Shown here piece after piece: positions 17,179 to 26,216 of a DNA stretch of 64,000 bases (positions are counted from its first letter, which is position 1; the number at the start of each line of letters is the position of its first letter). The position numbers and the translations under genes were made by a program. Where the stretch lies: NCBI GenBank assembly GCA_016703535.1, contig JADJBV010000001.1:4268001-4332000 (forward strand), in the 5' to 3' direction. This DNA comes from Deltaproteobacteria bacterium (lineage in GTDB: Bacteria > Myxococcota > Kuafuiibacteriia > Kuafuiibacteriales > Kuafuiibacteriaceae). The notes beneath the pieces are model-generated. The model saw nothing but the letters and a program-made list of their open reading frames with translations. It was not told the DNA's origin and did no database searches.

Positions 17179-20100
17179 TCAAGCCTGGGAGACCATCGCC
17201 TCAGCCTCGGGCGCGGTGTGCTCCAGCTGGGCCAGCTCACCTTGGCCCAGATCCACCTCTTCGCTCCGGAAGCGGGCCAGCACGCGCTTCCACCAGGCCG
17301 AGGCGTCATCGAAGAGCGAATAGGCCACCGGGGTCGCCAGCAAAGTCAGCAGCAAAGACAAGGTCTGGCCGCCGACCACTACCCCGGCGGTGGCCTGGTT
17401 GAAGCCGGCGCCGATGCCCGAAGAGAAGGCCAAGGGCAACATGCCCGCCACGAAGGCCAAGGTGGTCATTAAGATCGGCCGGAGACGATCCTTGTTGGCT
17501 TGGAGGATGGCGGCGTCCCGTTCCATCCCGTGTTCCCGCAGGCCGTTGGTGTGATCGATCTGCAGGATCGCGTTCTTCTTGACCACGCCGAACAACACCA
17601 ACAGGCCCAGCATCGAATAGATGTCGAGCTGCTGCCCCAGCAGGATCAAGGACAACAGGGCGAAGGGGAGCGTCAGCGGCAACGCCAAGAGGATGGTCAC
17701 CGGGTGGAGCCACGACTCGAACTGGGCCGCAAGGATCAGGTACATGAAGACCAAGGAGAGCAGGAACGCGAGCAAGAAGTTCTGCATGGCCCGGCCCATC
17801 TCTTTGGACTGGCCGATCGGCCAAGCCCGATATCCAGGCGGCAGGTTCAGCTCCTTGAGGGCCACCTCCCAGGCCGCCACCGCCTCACCCTGGGAAAAGC
17901 CGGGCGCGACGTTGGCCAAGAAGGTCACCTGACGTTGCCGGTTCATGCGCCGGATCTCGGCCGGACCCGAGCTCTCTTCCAGGCGCACGACCTCGGACAA
18001 CAACACCGAGCCCAACTTCATCGACGGGACCGTCAACATCTGGAGCCCCGCTGGATCGACCCGGTAGGCTTGTTCGGACCGCAGGTACACTTTGTACTTT
18101 TCGCCGTTCTCTTCGTAGGAGCTGATCTCCAGGCCCCCGACCAACAACCGCAGAGCGCCAGCCACGTCGGCGGCGCTGACGCCCAGGTCCGCGGCCCGCT
18201 CCCGATCGATGGAGGCCAAAAGCTCAGGTTTGCCGGGGATCATGGTCGACTCGGCGTCGACGATGCCCGGGATCTTCTTGAGGCGCTCCAGGGCCAAAGC
18301 CGCGTGGTGCTCCAGGCCCTCCAGCTCCGGGCCCGACAGGACGTACATGAAGGTCGACTGGCGACCGCCGCCTTGGAAAAACGGCACCAGCTCCACCGCG
18401 ATCTTGAGCTCCGGGCTTTCGGTCGGGACCACCACCTTGCGGACCCGGTCCATCAGCTCATCTTGGCTGAGGTGGCGACGCTCGGGGTGGACCAGTCGCA
18501 CGAAGATCGAAGCCACGTTGGCGGTCCGTTGGTTGTCATCGCCGATGGTGACGATGGTGGTCACCACCTCGGGCATCTCCCGGACTTTTCGGGCCAGACG
18601 ATCACCGATCAACTTGGTGGACTCGAGGCTGGTCCCTTCAGGCGCCCGGACGTTGATCAGGAACTGGGCCTCGTCACTCTTCGGCAAAAAGCCCTTGTCG
18701 ACCACCTGGATCAGCGGGACCACCGAAGCCAAGGTCAAGGCTGAGGCGACCACCACCACCCACCGGCGCTTCATCACCCAGGTGAGGACCCGCATGTAGA
18801 GCGCCTCGATCGGTCGATAGACCACGTCGACCACCCGCTCCAAGACCGCCTTGTGCCGCACGCCGTTCGCGTCTTTGCGCACCGGGCGCAGCCAGCGGGC
18901 CGACAACATCGGGGTCAAGGTGAAGCTGACCAACATCGAGATCAGGATCGAAAAGGCCATGGTCAGGCCAAAGCTATTGAGGAAGCGGCCCACAATGCCG
19001 CCCATGAAGGCCACCGGCAGGAACACCGCCACCAAAGAGAGGGTGGTCGCCAACACCGCCAGGCCGATCTCTTTGGTCGCCAAGATCGCCGCGGGGAAAG
19101 GCTTGACGCCCTTTTCGTCGATGAAGCGGAAGATGTTCTCCAGCACCACGATCGCGTCGTCGATGACGATGCCCACCGCCAGCGCCAGGGCCAAAAGCGT
19201 GATGGTGTCGAGCGTAAAACCTCGCAGCCACATCAGGGCGAAGGTGCCGATCACCGACACCGGGATGGCAACCGCGGCGATCACCGTGCTGCGCAGGTTG
19301 CCGAGGAAGACCAACACCACCAAGGCCGCCAACAGGCCGCCCAGGATCAAGTGTTCGAGCACCGCGGCGACGCTGGTCCGGATGGTCTCGGAGCCGTCCC
19401 GCACCACCTGCAAGCTGTAACCCGGCGGCAGCTCCGCTTGGATGTCGGTGACCTTGGCGCGGATGGCGTCGACCACCGCCACCGTGTTGCCGCCGCTCTG
19501 TTTGCGGATGGACAACATCACCGTGGGTGAACCGTCTTGGGAGGCCGAGCTGAAGGGCTCTTCGGCGCCGTCTTCGACCCGAGCGACGTCCGCGATCCGG
19601 ATCGGGTGTCCGTCGGTGTAGCGGATGACCAAGTCACCCAGTTCAGCGGGGCTGTCGACCCGCCCCTTCACGCGTACCGTCAGCTGTTCGGGGCCGGTCT
19701 CCATTCGACCGCCCGGCACCGTAAGGTTTTGCAGCGCCAAGGTCCGCTGCACGTCGGTGGCGGTCAGGCCCGCCGCCCGCAATCGCACCGGGTCGACCCA
19801 GAGGTTGATCTGGCGTTTCTGACCGCCGAGGACCGAAACCTGGCCCACGCCGGTCAGGTTTTCCAGGCGGCGCCGCACGATCTTGTCGGCCACCTCGGTC
19901 ACGTCCCGGAGCGGTTTGTCGGCCTTGAGGGCCAAAAACAGCACCGGCGAGGCGTCGGGATCGAGCTTGTTGACGATCGGCTGTTCGGCGTCGCTCGGGA
20001 GGAGCGGCAATACCGAGGAGAGCCGATCCCGCACCTCTTGGGCCGCGGTGTCGCCGTTTTTCTCCAGCTTGAAAGTGATGAAGACGGTGGACGAACCTTC

Positions 20101-20358
20101 ACTCGACCAGGAGTTGAGCTCGTCGATGCCGCTGATGGTGTTCACCGCCTCTTCGATGCGATCGGTGATCTCGGTCTCGACCTCTTTGGGCGAGGCGCCC
20201 GGGAGGCGGGTGATCACCGCGACCACCGGGAACTCGATCTTGGGGAAGCGGTCGACGCCCAGCTGGAAGTAGCCGGCCAAGCCGACCACCAAAACCATCA
20301 GGATCAACACCGAAGCAAACACCGGTCGCCGGACCGAAATACTCGCTAGCCACTGCAT
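17179..20358 (-). CDS. RND efflux pump inner-membrane subunit (HAE1/AcrB type)
   Basis: The 1059-residue protein has the full RND plan: TM1 at residues 10-30, a large periplasmic loop, TM helices 2-6, a second large loop and TM helices 8-12. The proton-relay motif GIVIDDAIVVLENIFR in TM4 holds the paired Asp residues. The opening segment QLGVDRFPKIEFPVV and RRLENLTGVGQV are typical of the MdtB/AcrB group exporting hydrophobic or amphiphilic compounds. AGGAGG lies 8-9 bases before the ATG. It follows the adaptor gene by 29 bp and precedes the histidine kinase; the TolC-like partner is divergent. Confidence 0.93.
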   Translation of the reverse strand: MQWLASISVRRPVFASVLILMVLVVGLAGYFQLGVDRFPKIEFPVVAVITRLPGASPKEVETEITDRIEEAVNTISGIDELNSWSSEGSSTVFITFKLEKNGDTAAQEVRDRLSSVLPLLPSDAEQPIVNKLDPDASPVLFLALKADKPLRDVTEVADKIVRRRLENLTGVGQVSVLGGQKRQINLWVDPVRLRAAGLTATDVQRTLALQNLTVPGGRMETGPEQLTVRVKGRVDSPAELGDLVIRYTDGHPIRIADVARVEDGAEEPFSSASQDGSPTVMLSIRKQSGGNTVAVVDAIRAKVTDIQAELPPGYSLQVVRDGSETIRTSVAAVLEHLILGGLLAALVVLVFLGNLRSTVIAAVAIPVSVIGTFALMWLRGFTLDTITLLALALAVGIVIDDAIVVLENIFRFIDEKGVKPFPAAILATKEIGLAVLATTLSLVAVFLPVAFMGGIVGRFLNSFGLTMAFSILISMLVSFTLTPMLSARWLRPVRKDANGVRHKAVLERVVDVVYRPIEALYMRVLTWVMKRRWVVVVASALTLASVVPLIQVVDKGFLPKSDEAQFLINVRAPEGTSLESTKLIGDRLARKVREMPEVVTTIVTIGDDNQRTANVASIFVRLVHPERRHLSQDELMDRVRKVVVPTESPELKIAVELVPFFQGGGRQSTFMYVLSGPELEGLEHHAALALERLKKIPGIVDAESTMIPGKPELLASIDRERAADLGVSAADVAGALRLLVGGLEISSYEENGEKYKVYLRSEQAYRVDPAGLQMLTVPSMKLGSVLLSEVVRLEESSGPAEIRRMNRQRQVTFLANVAPGFSQGEAVAAWEVALKELNLPPGYRAWPIGQSKEMGRAMQNFLLAFLLSLVFMYLILAAQFESWLHPVTILLALPLTLPFALLSLILLGQQLDIYSMLGLLVLFGVVKKNAILQIDHTNGLREHGMERDAAILQANKDRLRPILMTTLAFVAGMLPLAFSSGIGAGFNQATAGVVVGGQTLSLLLTLLATPVAYSLFDDASAWWKRVLARFRSEEVDLGQGELAQLEHTAPEAEAMVSQA

Positions 20359-20387
20359 GAACGTTGTCCTCCTGGCTCAGCTCCGCC

Positions 20388-21473
20388 TCAGCGGACGGCC
20401 AACCCGTCCTTCAGCTCGGCGGTTGCCACCTTGGCCACTCGCTCCCCCGGCTTCACTCCGGCCTCGATGGCCACCAGGTCACCGCGGCTCCCGCCCACTT
20501 GAACCACCCGCTCCTCGAGGTGGCCCTCCCGGATCACGAAGACCCGCTGGGTGGTGCCGTCTCGCTTGAGGGCGCTCCGCGGGATCAACGGCAACTCAGC
20601 GCTGGCCAAGGACAGCCGCGCGGTGGCGAACATCCCCGGGCGCAAGACCTGGTCCTTGTTGTTGACCAACGCCTCCACCAGCTGATCCCGGGTGGCGCGA
20701 CGCACCGACGGTGAGACGTACTTGACGACCCCTTTGAAGGTCCGTCCCGGATAACCGGAGACGTCGAACTCGACCTCCAGGCCCTCCTTGATCGCCGGCG
20801 TCGCCGCCTCAGGGACCGACAACTCGAGGCGGATGGGGTCCACCTGCACCAACGCGACGACCTTGGCGCCCGGGCCCACGAACTCACCGGGTGACAAATA
20901 ACGTTCGGCGACGATCCCCGCGAAGGGCGCCCGCACCACCGAGTCGGAGAGGGCCTTTTCGGCCATCTGCAGTTGGGTGTTGGCCGCCTCGATGCCCCAG
21001 TCCCTCATCGTGCAAGCGGCCTTGCTGCGATCGTAGTCGGCGCTGCTGATCGCCTTCTCTTTGAAGAGCATCGCCGCCCGTTCACAGTCCTTCTGCGCCA
21101 GATCCCGCTCCGCTTTGGCGATCTCCAGCTGGGCCTTGGCCGCCGAGGCGTTGAGTTCGGCCTGGCGGGCGTCGAGGCGGGCGATCGGCGCGCCGGCCTT
21201 CACGAAGCTGCCGCGTTCGACGTAGACCTCTTTGACTTTGCCGGCGGCGTCGCTGGCGAGCTCTGAGTCTTGGTTGGCGATCAGAGTGCCGGTCAACGTC
21301 AGGAAACGTGGCACCTGATCCTTGGTGACCTCCGCTTGTTCGACCGACACGAACCGCTCCTCCTTGGGGATTTGCGCTTCGGCGGTGGGTGAACTGCAAG
21401 CCGCCAGGGTGGGCAGGAGAAGTCCCAGGGAGGTTCCGAGGAGTGCGTAGGGGGAACGGAGAGGCGACGACAT
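20388..21473 (-). CDS. RND efflux periplasmic adaptor lipoprotein (HlyD/AcrA type)
   Basis: The 361-residue protein has signal peptide and lipobox LAA-C (Cys26). A biotinyl-lipoyl-like half-motif (VKEVYVERGSFVKAGAPIA) is followed by a coiled-coil hairpin near residues 105-170 and the return lipoyl half (VRAPFAGIVAERYLSPGEFV). Beta-barrel and membrane-proximal domains complete the family layout. It links the RND pump at 17179 to the TolC-like protein encoded divergently at 21653. It is the first gene of the minus-strand unit adaptor, pump, histidine kinase, NtrC regulator. Confidence 0.92.
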   Translation of the reverse strand: MSSPLRSPYALLGTSLGLLLPTLAACSSPTAEAQIPKEERFVSVEQAEVTKDQVPRFLTLTGTLIANQDSELASDAAGKVKEVYVERGSFVKAGAPIARLDARQAELNASAAKAQLEIAKAERDLAQKDCERAAMLFKEKAISSADYDRSKAACTMRDWGIEAANTQLQMAEKALSDSVVRAPFAGIVAERYLSPGEFVGPGAKVVALVQVDPIRLELSVPEAATPAIKEGLEVEFDVSGYPGRTFKGVVKYVSPSVRRATRDQLVEALVNNKDQVLRPGMFATARLSLASAELPLIPRSALKRDGTTQRVFVIREGHLEERVVQVGGSRGDLVAIEAGVKPGERVAKVATAELKDGLAVR

Positions 21474-21652
21474 GCCGCCGTGCCTTGCAGGCCGCTTGCC
21501 ATCGAGGCGCTTAGCTCAAAACACCTCGTTTTTTCGGGGGTTGTTGGGGCCTCCGACAGGACTTGTTGTCCCTTCCGACAGGTGGGGCCGAAGGGCGTGG
21601 GCTTCGGAGGCGTCCGGGCCCCGGCACGGTCCGTGAAGAGCGTCGGTCGCGC
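21474..21652. promoter_or_regulatory. Divergent promoter region of the efflux system
   Basis: These 179 bp separate the adaptor and TolC-like genes. A direct repeat TCCGACAGG occurs at 21552-21560 and 21574-21582, 22 bp apart (two helical turns), as expected for a regulator dimer pair. A T-rich patch (CGTTTTTTCG) lies near 21530. No TGGCAC-N5-TTGC sigma54 element was found on either strand by eye. Confidence 0.35.
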
Positions 21653-23110
21653 ATGAACCGCACGGTCCGAACTGTCGTTTGCTCCACCTCGATCTTCGGG
21701 GCGGTTTTTGGGCTCACCGCACCGGCGTTGGCCCAAGACGAAGCCCCCACCTCCACCAGCGCCGCCACCTTCTTTGGGCGTCTGTACACCCCGGGCGGGT
21801 TGACCGCCGAGGTCGCCGCCGCCCGAGCCGCCGAGACCAGCTTCAGCGCCCAGGCCAGGGCCGCCGAGCTGCGGGCCGCCGCCGCCCAAGTGGACGACGC
21901 CCTCTACGCCTTTTTCCCGAGGTTGCAGGGCACGGCCCGCTACGCTCGGCTTTCGAACATCGATCAACCGGCCTTGGGCAACTTGGTCTCGGCGCCCAAC
22001 GCCCCTTCAGGCCCCTTGGCCGCGGACGCGGTGTTGGTCAACGTGCCCTTCGCCTTCCCGGTGATCCTCAACCAGACAACCCTCGAGGCCACGCTTTCGG
22101 TTCCGCTTTCGGACTACTTGTGGCGCCTGCCCAAAAGTTACGCCGCGGCCTCGGGCAACGTCGAAGCGGCCGAGCTGAGCGAACGGGCCTCTCGCCTGAA
22201 CTCGGCCCACGAGGCGCGGCTGTTGTTCTACACCTGGGTGCGGGCCTTGGCGCAGGTCGAGGTCGCGGTCCAAGCCGAACGCCAGGTACGTCAACACTTG
22301 CGGGACGCCGAACTCGCCTTGGGGGCCGGCACCGTCTCGAAGGCCGACGTCTTGCGGGTGCGCTCCCAGCTGGCTTCGGCCGAACTTTTGGTGGTGCGCG
22401 CCAAAAACCTGGCCGACCTCACCACTGCCCAGCTGCGGGTGGCGATGCACGAACCTTCCCGGGAACGGCCCGGCCTGGGCGAAGATCTTCGGGAGTTGCT
22501 CCCGCCCGTCGAGGGTGCGGCCTCGATCGAGGCGCTGGAGGAGGAGGCCAAAACCCAGCGCCTGGAGCTCAAGGCGGTCGACCTGAGCATCACCGCCCTC
22601 GAAAAGCGGACCTCGGCCACTCGCAGCCTATATCTGCCGAGGATCGACGCCTTCGCCACCGCCACCTTGGCCAACCCGAACCAACGGATCGTGCCCAGCC
22701 GCGAAGAGTTCGACGGCACTTGGTTGGCCGGCCTGCAAGCGACCTTCACCATCAACGACGTCCTCACCGCCCGTTCGGCGGTCGATCAACTCCTCGCCCA
22801 GTCGGAGAAGATCGCCGCCGAGCGGGCGGCGTTGGCCGACGGCCTGACCCTGGAGGTCTTGGTCGCCCAGAAGGCGCTCTACGAAGCCCAGGCGGCCGAG
22901 GCGACCTCGGCTCGGGGGCTGGCCTCCGCCGAAGAGTCCTATCGGGTGAGAAAGGCCCTCTTTCAAGCGGGGCGGGCCACCAGCGTGGAGCGCACCGACG
23001 CCGAGACCGACCTGACCCGAGCCCAGCTCGAGGCGATCAACGCCGCGGTCGATCAACGGGTGGCCCGGGCCAAGCTGCTCCACGCGACCGGGCGCGACGT
23101 CTCCCGCTGA
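21653..23110 (+). CDS. TolC-family outer membrane efflux protein
   Basis: The 485-residue protein has a Sec signal peptide cleaved after PALAQ. Two long alpha-helical repeats are typical of outer membrane efflux channels, with repeated Ala/Glu-rich heptads such as AYAAASGNVEAAELSERA and ARGLASAEESYRVRKALF, and strand segments around LYLPRIDAFATATLANPNQ. Family members are about 420-500 residues and trimerise to form the exit duct. The frame is open to 21563, but ATG 21653 is chosen because the signal peptide starts there. It is divergent from its adaptor and pump genes. Confidence 0.9.
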   Translation: MNRTVRTVVCSTSIFGAVFGLTAPALAQDEAPTSTSAATFFGRLYTPGGLTAEVAAARAAETSFSAQARAAELRAAAAQVDDALYAFFPRLQGTARYARLSNIDQPALGNLVSAPNAPSGPLAADAVLVNVPFAFPVILNQTTLEATLSVPLSDYLWRLPKSYAAASGNVEAAELSERASRLNSAHEARLLFYTWVRALAQVEVAVQAERQVRQHLRDAELALGAGTVSKADVLRVRSQLASAELLVVRAKNLADLTTAQLRVAMHEPSRERPGLGEDLRELLPPVEGAASIEALEEEAKTQRLELKAVDLSITALEKRTSATRSLYLPRIDAFATATLANPNQRIVPSREEFDGTWLAGLQATFTINDVLTARSAVDQLLAQSEKIAAERAALADGLTLEVLVAQKALYEAQAAEATSARGLASAEESYRVRKALFQAGRATSVERTDAETDLTRAQLEAINAAVDQRVARAKLLHATGRDVSR

Positions 23111-23114
23111 CTCC

Positions 23115-23130
23115 TGCAAGACAACTTGCA
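23115..23130. repeat. Exact intergenic copy of recurrent palindrome
   Basis: TGCAAGACAACTTGCA, 4 bp after the TolC-like stop and 59 bp before modA; the only exact copy outside a gene. Confidence 0.88.
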
Positions 23131-23189
23131 CATCGAAGGAGGCGCCATGATCCCCTCCCCGGGGCAGCCCGACTTTGTTATGGGTGCCC

Positions 23190-23942
23190 ATGATGCGCGC
23201 GATCTGGCTCTCCCTGCTGCTGTTCGCTTGTCGCGCCGAAGCGCCGCCCCTCCGGATCGCCGCCGCCGCGGACCTGGAGCGCTCCTTGGGGCGGGTGGTG
23301 GAGACCTTCGTCGCGACCGGCGCGCCCCCACCGACCGTCAGTTATGGCGCCAGCGGCCTGTTCGCCCAGCAGCTGATCGATGGGGCGCCCTTCGATGTTT
23401 TCCTCTCGGCGAGCGGGGCCTTCGTCGATCGGGCCTTGGCCGCCGGCCGTTGTGACCCGAATACCCGCCGAATCTACGCGGTCGGGCAGCTGGCCTTGGT
23501 CACCGGGTCGGGGATCGAAGCCGCCCGGACCATCGACGAGCTGAGTGATCCGAGGTTTCGCAAAATCGCCCTCGCCAACCCCGAACACGCCCCTTACGGA
23601 CAAGCCGCCCTCGCCGCCCTCCAAAACGCCAAGATCTTCGACGCCGTCGAAGGGCGGCTGATCCGGGGCGACAACGTGCGCCAGGCCTTGACGTACGTCG
23701 AGACCGGCAACGCGGAGGTGGGCTTGGTGGCGGCCTCCTTGGTGGTGGGGCAGGCCGGGGTGGCCCCCGTCGATCCCCAGCTCTACCCACCCCTCGAGCA
23801 GGTGCTGGTGGTCTGCGCCCCACCGGAGCGTGCGCCTTTGGCCCGCCCCTTCGCCGACCTGGTCACCGGGCCCGAGGGGCAGCGGATCCTGCAGGAACAT
23901 GGCTTTCGGCGGTCATTGGAGCCCTCGAACGAATTGCCATGA
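23190..23942 (+). CDS. modA: Molybdate ABC transporter substrate-binding lipoprotein
   Basis: The 250-residue type 2 periplasmic binding protein has the ModA pattern: LRIAAAADL at the N-terminus, YGASGLFAQQLIDGAPFDVFLSAS, and APYGQAALAAL with the anion-binding Tyr/Gly region. The N-terminus is a short signal with lipobox LLF-AC, so it is lipid-anchored. ATG 23190 or 23193 begins the signal. No good ribosome site precedes them; a perfect AAGGAGG lies instead before an out-of-frame ATG at 23147. One exact palindrome copy (23115-23130) lies in the gap after the TolC-like gene. modB follows after 28 bp. Confidence 0.88.
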   Translation: MMRAIWLSLLLFACRAEAPPLRIAAAADLERSLGRVVETFVATGAPPPTVSYGASGLFAQQLIDGAPFDVFLSASGAFVDRALAAGRCDPNTRRIYAVGQLALVTGSGIEAARTIDELSDPRFRKIALANPEHAPYGQAALAALQNAKIFDAVEGRLIRGDNVRQALTYVETGNAEVGLVAASLVVGQAGVAPVDPQLYPPLEQVLVVCAPPERAPLARPFADLVTGPEGQRILQEHGFRRSLEPSNELP

Positions 23943-23970
23943 CCCGCCTTCTTGGGCACGTAGGGGCGCC

Positions 23971-24627
23971 TTGGATCTTTCGCCGCTGTTACTTTCGCTC
24001 GAGGTGGCCCTCTTGGCGACCGCCTTGGCCAGCGTGCTCGGGATCGGCGTTGGCGCGGCGCTGAGGCGGCGCCGCTCTTGGACGTCGGATCTGATCGACG
24101 CGATCACCGCCGCGCCCCTGGTCCTGCCGCCGACCGTCCTCGGTTATTACCTGTTGCTCTTGTTGGGGCGGCGCAGCCCCCTCGGCCAGGCCTACGAAGC
24201 CGCGACCGGTCAGAGCCTGGTCTTCACCTTCGCCGGGGCGGTGGTGGCGGCCACGGTCGGCGCCTTGCCTTTGGTGATCCGCTCGGCGAGGGCCGCGCTG
24301 GAGAGCGTGGATCCGTCCTTCGTCGCCGCGGCCCGGACCTTGGGGGCCTCGCCGCTGAAGGCGCTCCTCTTGATCGAGTTGCCCTTGGCGCGCCGGGGCC
24401 TGACCGCCGGAGTGATCTTGGGCTTCGCTCGGGCCCTGGGTGACTTCGGCATCACCTTGGTGGTGGCGGGCAATCTGCCCGGTGAAACCCAGACCGCACC
24501 GCTGGCGATCTACGACGCGATCCAAGCGGGCCGGGATCAGGACGCCCAAGGTTTGGCGTTGATCCTCACCGCGGTGGCCGTGGTGGTGTTGATCGGCGTC
24601 CAGCGTTTGTCGGGGAGGCGCCCTTGA
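23971..24627 (+). CDS. modB: Molybdate ABC transporter permease
   Basis: The 218-residue permease has about five or six TM helices and the EAA-loop sequence AARTLGASPLKALLLIELPLAR of ABC importers. Other ModB marks are LVLPPTVLGYYLL and GFARALGDFGITLVVAGN. No ATG is near the first helix; TTG at 23971 with an AGGGGC ribosome-like site is chosen, giving a family-normal length. An ATG at 23899 would overlap modA and add a non-membrane head. It overlaps modC by 4 bp. Confidence 0.88.
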   Translation: MDLSPLLLSLEVALLATALASVLGIGVGAALRRRRSWTSDLIDAITAAPLVLPPTVLGYYLLLLLGRRSPLGQAYEAATGQSLVFTFAGAVVAATVGALPLVIRSARAALESVDPSFVAAARTLGASPLKALLLIELPLARRGLTAGVILGFARALGDFGITLVVAGNLPGETQTAPLAIYDAIQAGRDQDAQGLALILTAVAVVVLIGVQRLSGRRP

Positions 24628-25337
24628 GCACCTTAAAAGTGCAAGCCAGCTTGCATCACCCCGGCGGCTTCGGGTTGGAGGTCGACTTCGAGGTCCCGCC
24701 CGGCATCACGGTGTTGTTTGGCCCCTCGGGCGCCGGCAAGAGCACCACCTTGAGCATCATCGCCGGGCTCATCGCGCCCGAGTCGGGCCGAGTGCAGCTC
24801 GACGACGAGGTGTGGCTCGACACCAACACCCGCCTCAGCGCCCCCCCCGAGCGGCGACGGGTCGGCTACGTCTTCCAAGGCCTCGCCTTGTTTCCGCACC
24901 TGAACGTCCGCGACAACGTGGCCTTCGGCGCCAGGGGCCCCGATCGGGAGGCGCGGCGGGGGACCGCGTCCCAGTGGCTGCGGAAGCTGGAGTTGGAGGC
25001 CTTGGCCGATCGGCGCCCGACGGGGCTTTCGGGCGGCGAGGCCCAGCGGGTCGCCTTGGCCCGGGCCTTCGCCAGCGAACCTCGGGTCCTGCTCCTCGAC
25101 GAGCCGTTCGCGGCGCTGGATCGGGCCCGGCGCCAGGCCTTGGCCGAGGTGGTCCGGGCCTACGTGCAAGACGCCGGGATCCCAGCGATCCACGTGACCC
25201 ACGCGTTGGAGGAGGCGGAGGCCCTTGCGGATCGGGGCCTTCGGCTGGTCGACGGTCGGATCGCCGAGGCCGGACCGATCGGTCCGGTCCTGGCCGACAC
25301 CAAAATCGCCCACGGAGGCCCAACCGGTGGCGCCTGA
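24624..25337 (+). CDS. modC: Molybdate ABC transporter ATPase, short form
   Basis: The 237-residue ABC ATPase has Walker A GPSGAGKS at 33-40, Q-loop (VFQGLALFPHL), signature LSGGEAQRVALARA, Walker B VLLLDEPFAALD and H-loop HVTHALEEAE. ModC of E. coli has an extra C-terminal TOBE/MOP domain of about 120 residues that binds molybdate; it is missing here, so transport cannot be inhibited through that domain. The start codon is TTG, overlapping the modB stop. An exact copy of the recurrent palindrome (24640-24655) encodes VQASLH near the N-terminus. A strong hairpin follows at 25364. Confidence 0.87.
   Translation: MSTLKVQASLHHPGGFGLEVDFEVPPGITVLFGPSGAGKSTTLSIIAGLIAPESGRVQLDDEVWLDTNTRLSAPPERRRVGYVFQGLALFPHLNVRDNVAFGARGPDREARRGTASQWLRKLELEALADRRPTGLSGGEAQRVALARAFASEPRVLLLDEPFAALDRARRQALAEVVRAYVQDAGIPAIHVTHALEEAEALADRGLRLVDGRIAEAGPIGPVLADTKIAHGGPTGGA
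24640..24655. repeat. Exact copy of recurrent palindrome
   Basis: TGCAAGCCAGCTTGCA, at codons 6-11 of modC. Confidence 0.85.
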
Positions 25338-25363
25338 GAAACGGCGGCCCCACCTCTGGTGAC

Positions 25364-25389
25364 TCGGGGCCCTGGATCTGGGGCCCCGA
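25364..25389 (+). terminator. Hairpin after modC, terminator-like
   Basis: A perfect 9-bp stem (TCGGGGCCC with GGGCCCCGA) with an 8-base loop lies 27 bp after the modC stop. No T-run follows, so it is at best a pause/terminator hairpin of the kind common in very G+C-rich genomes. Confidence 0.45.
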
Positions 25390-25467
25390 TACGCCAGCAG
25401 AATCAGGGGGATCCGGCGCTGCACTCAACCGGCACTTCGCGTATGCTTCTTGCTGGTGTCGGTGACT

Positions 25468-26205
25468 ATGCGCGGAGTGCTGGTGGTGATCGGGCTGGGC
25501 GCTTCGGCGTGCGGCCAGATCTCTTTCGGAGATCCTCTGGACGCCGGGATGGCGGTCGTCGAAGACACGGGTCCTCTGGACTCGGGCGTGGTGGTGCCGG
25601 ACGTCGGCCCGATGGATCTGGGTTGCACGCCGCCGGTGCGGCCGCCGCTGCCGAGCAGCTGGCCCTACCCCGCGACCAAAACCGGCTACCTCGAGAACTT
25701 CTACAACAACCTCCCGGAACCCGACGGGTGCGGCCTGAAGAGCTGCCACGGGCCTGATCCGGATGAATTCGACCAGCCCGCAAACACACCATTGATCGTC
25801 GCAGATCCGGCTGAACTCGACCGACCCGGCGTGCTGGACCAAGCGATCCTCGAACTCTGGGCGACCATGACCCCGGAGGGAACCTCGCCCCTCCTGCAGG
25901 TCCATGTGGAAGGTGCCCCGGGCTACGTCGACAACACCGGTGGGGACTTCGACGACGACGAGATCGCCTACCTGACCACCTTCGTGGCGCGCTCCTACCA
26001 ATGCGCCTGGAAGGACTACGTCCCGCCCAGCCAAGACGCAGGCGTTCGGGACACCGGCGCGGGCGACGCAACCCCCAGCGACGGCCCCATCGGCAGCGAC
26101 GGTGGCGACGCGGGCCCCGGCGCCGACGCCGCGCCGGTCGACACCGGCCCCGCCGAAACGCCGGTCTGTCCCGTCACCGTGGACACGAGTTATTGCGCCA
26201 ACTGA
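25468..26205 (+). CDS. Asp-rich lipoprotein with possible degenerate c-type heme motif
   Basis: The 245-residue lipoprotein has lipobox ASA-C near residue 15. Low-complexity Asp/Gly/Val stretches flank a compact domain (residues about 50-180) containing CGLKSCHG, followed by HVEGAPGYVDNTGGDFDDDE and a final helix. The spacing is CxxxxCH, not the CxxCH of ordinary c-type heme attachment; CxxxxCH heme sites exist but are rare, so heme binding is uncertain. Asp/Gly-rich tails of this kind are common in myxobacterial surface lipoproteins. The gene sits alone between the mod operon and the SH3 protein gene, 11 bp upstream of the latter. Confidence 0.65.
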   Translation: MRGVLVVIGLGASACGQISFGDPLDAGMAVVEDTGPLDSGVVVPDVGPMDLGCTPPVRPPLPSSWPYPATKTGYLENFYNNLPEPDGCGLKSCHGPDPDEFDQPANTPLIVADPAELDRPGVLDQAILELWATMTPEGTSPLLQVHVEGAPGYVDNTGGDFDDDEIAYLTTFVARSYQCAWKDYVPPSQDAGVRDTGAGDATPSDGPIGSDGGDAGPGADAAPVDTGPAETPVCPVTVDTSYCAN

Positions 26206-26216
26206 GGAGGTCGACC

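Noticed and set aside
25468..26205. Ordinary c-type cytochrome
   Set aside because: The only candidate site is CxxxxCH, not CxxCH, so heme binding is not claimed.
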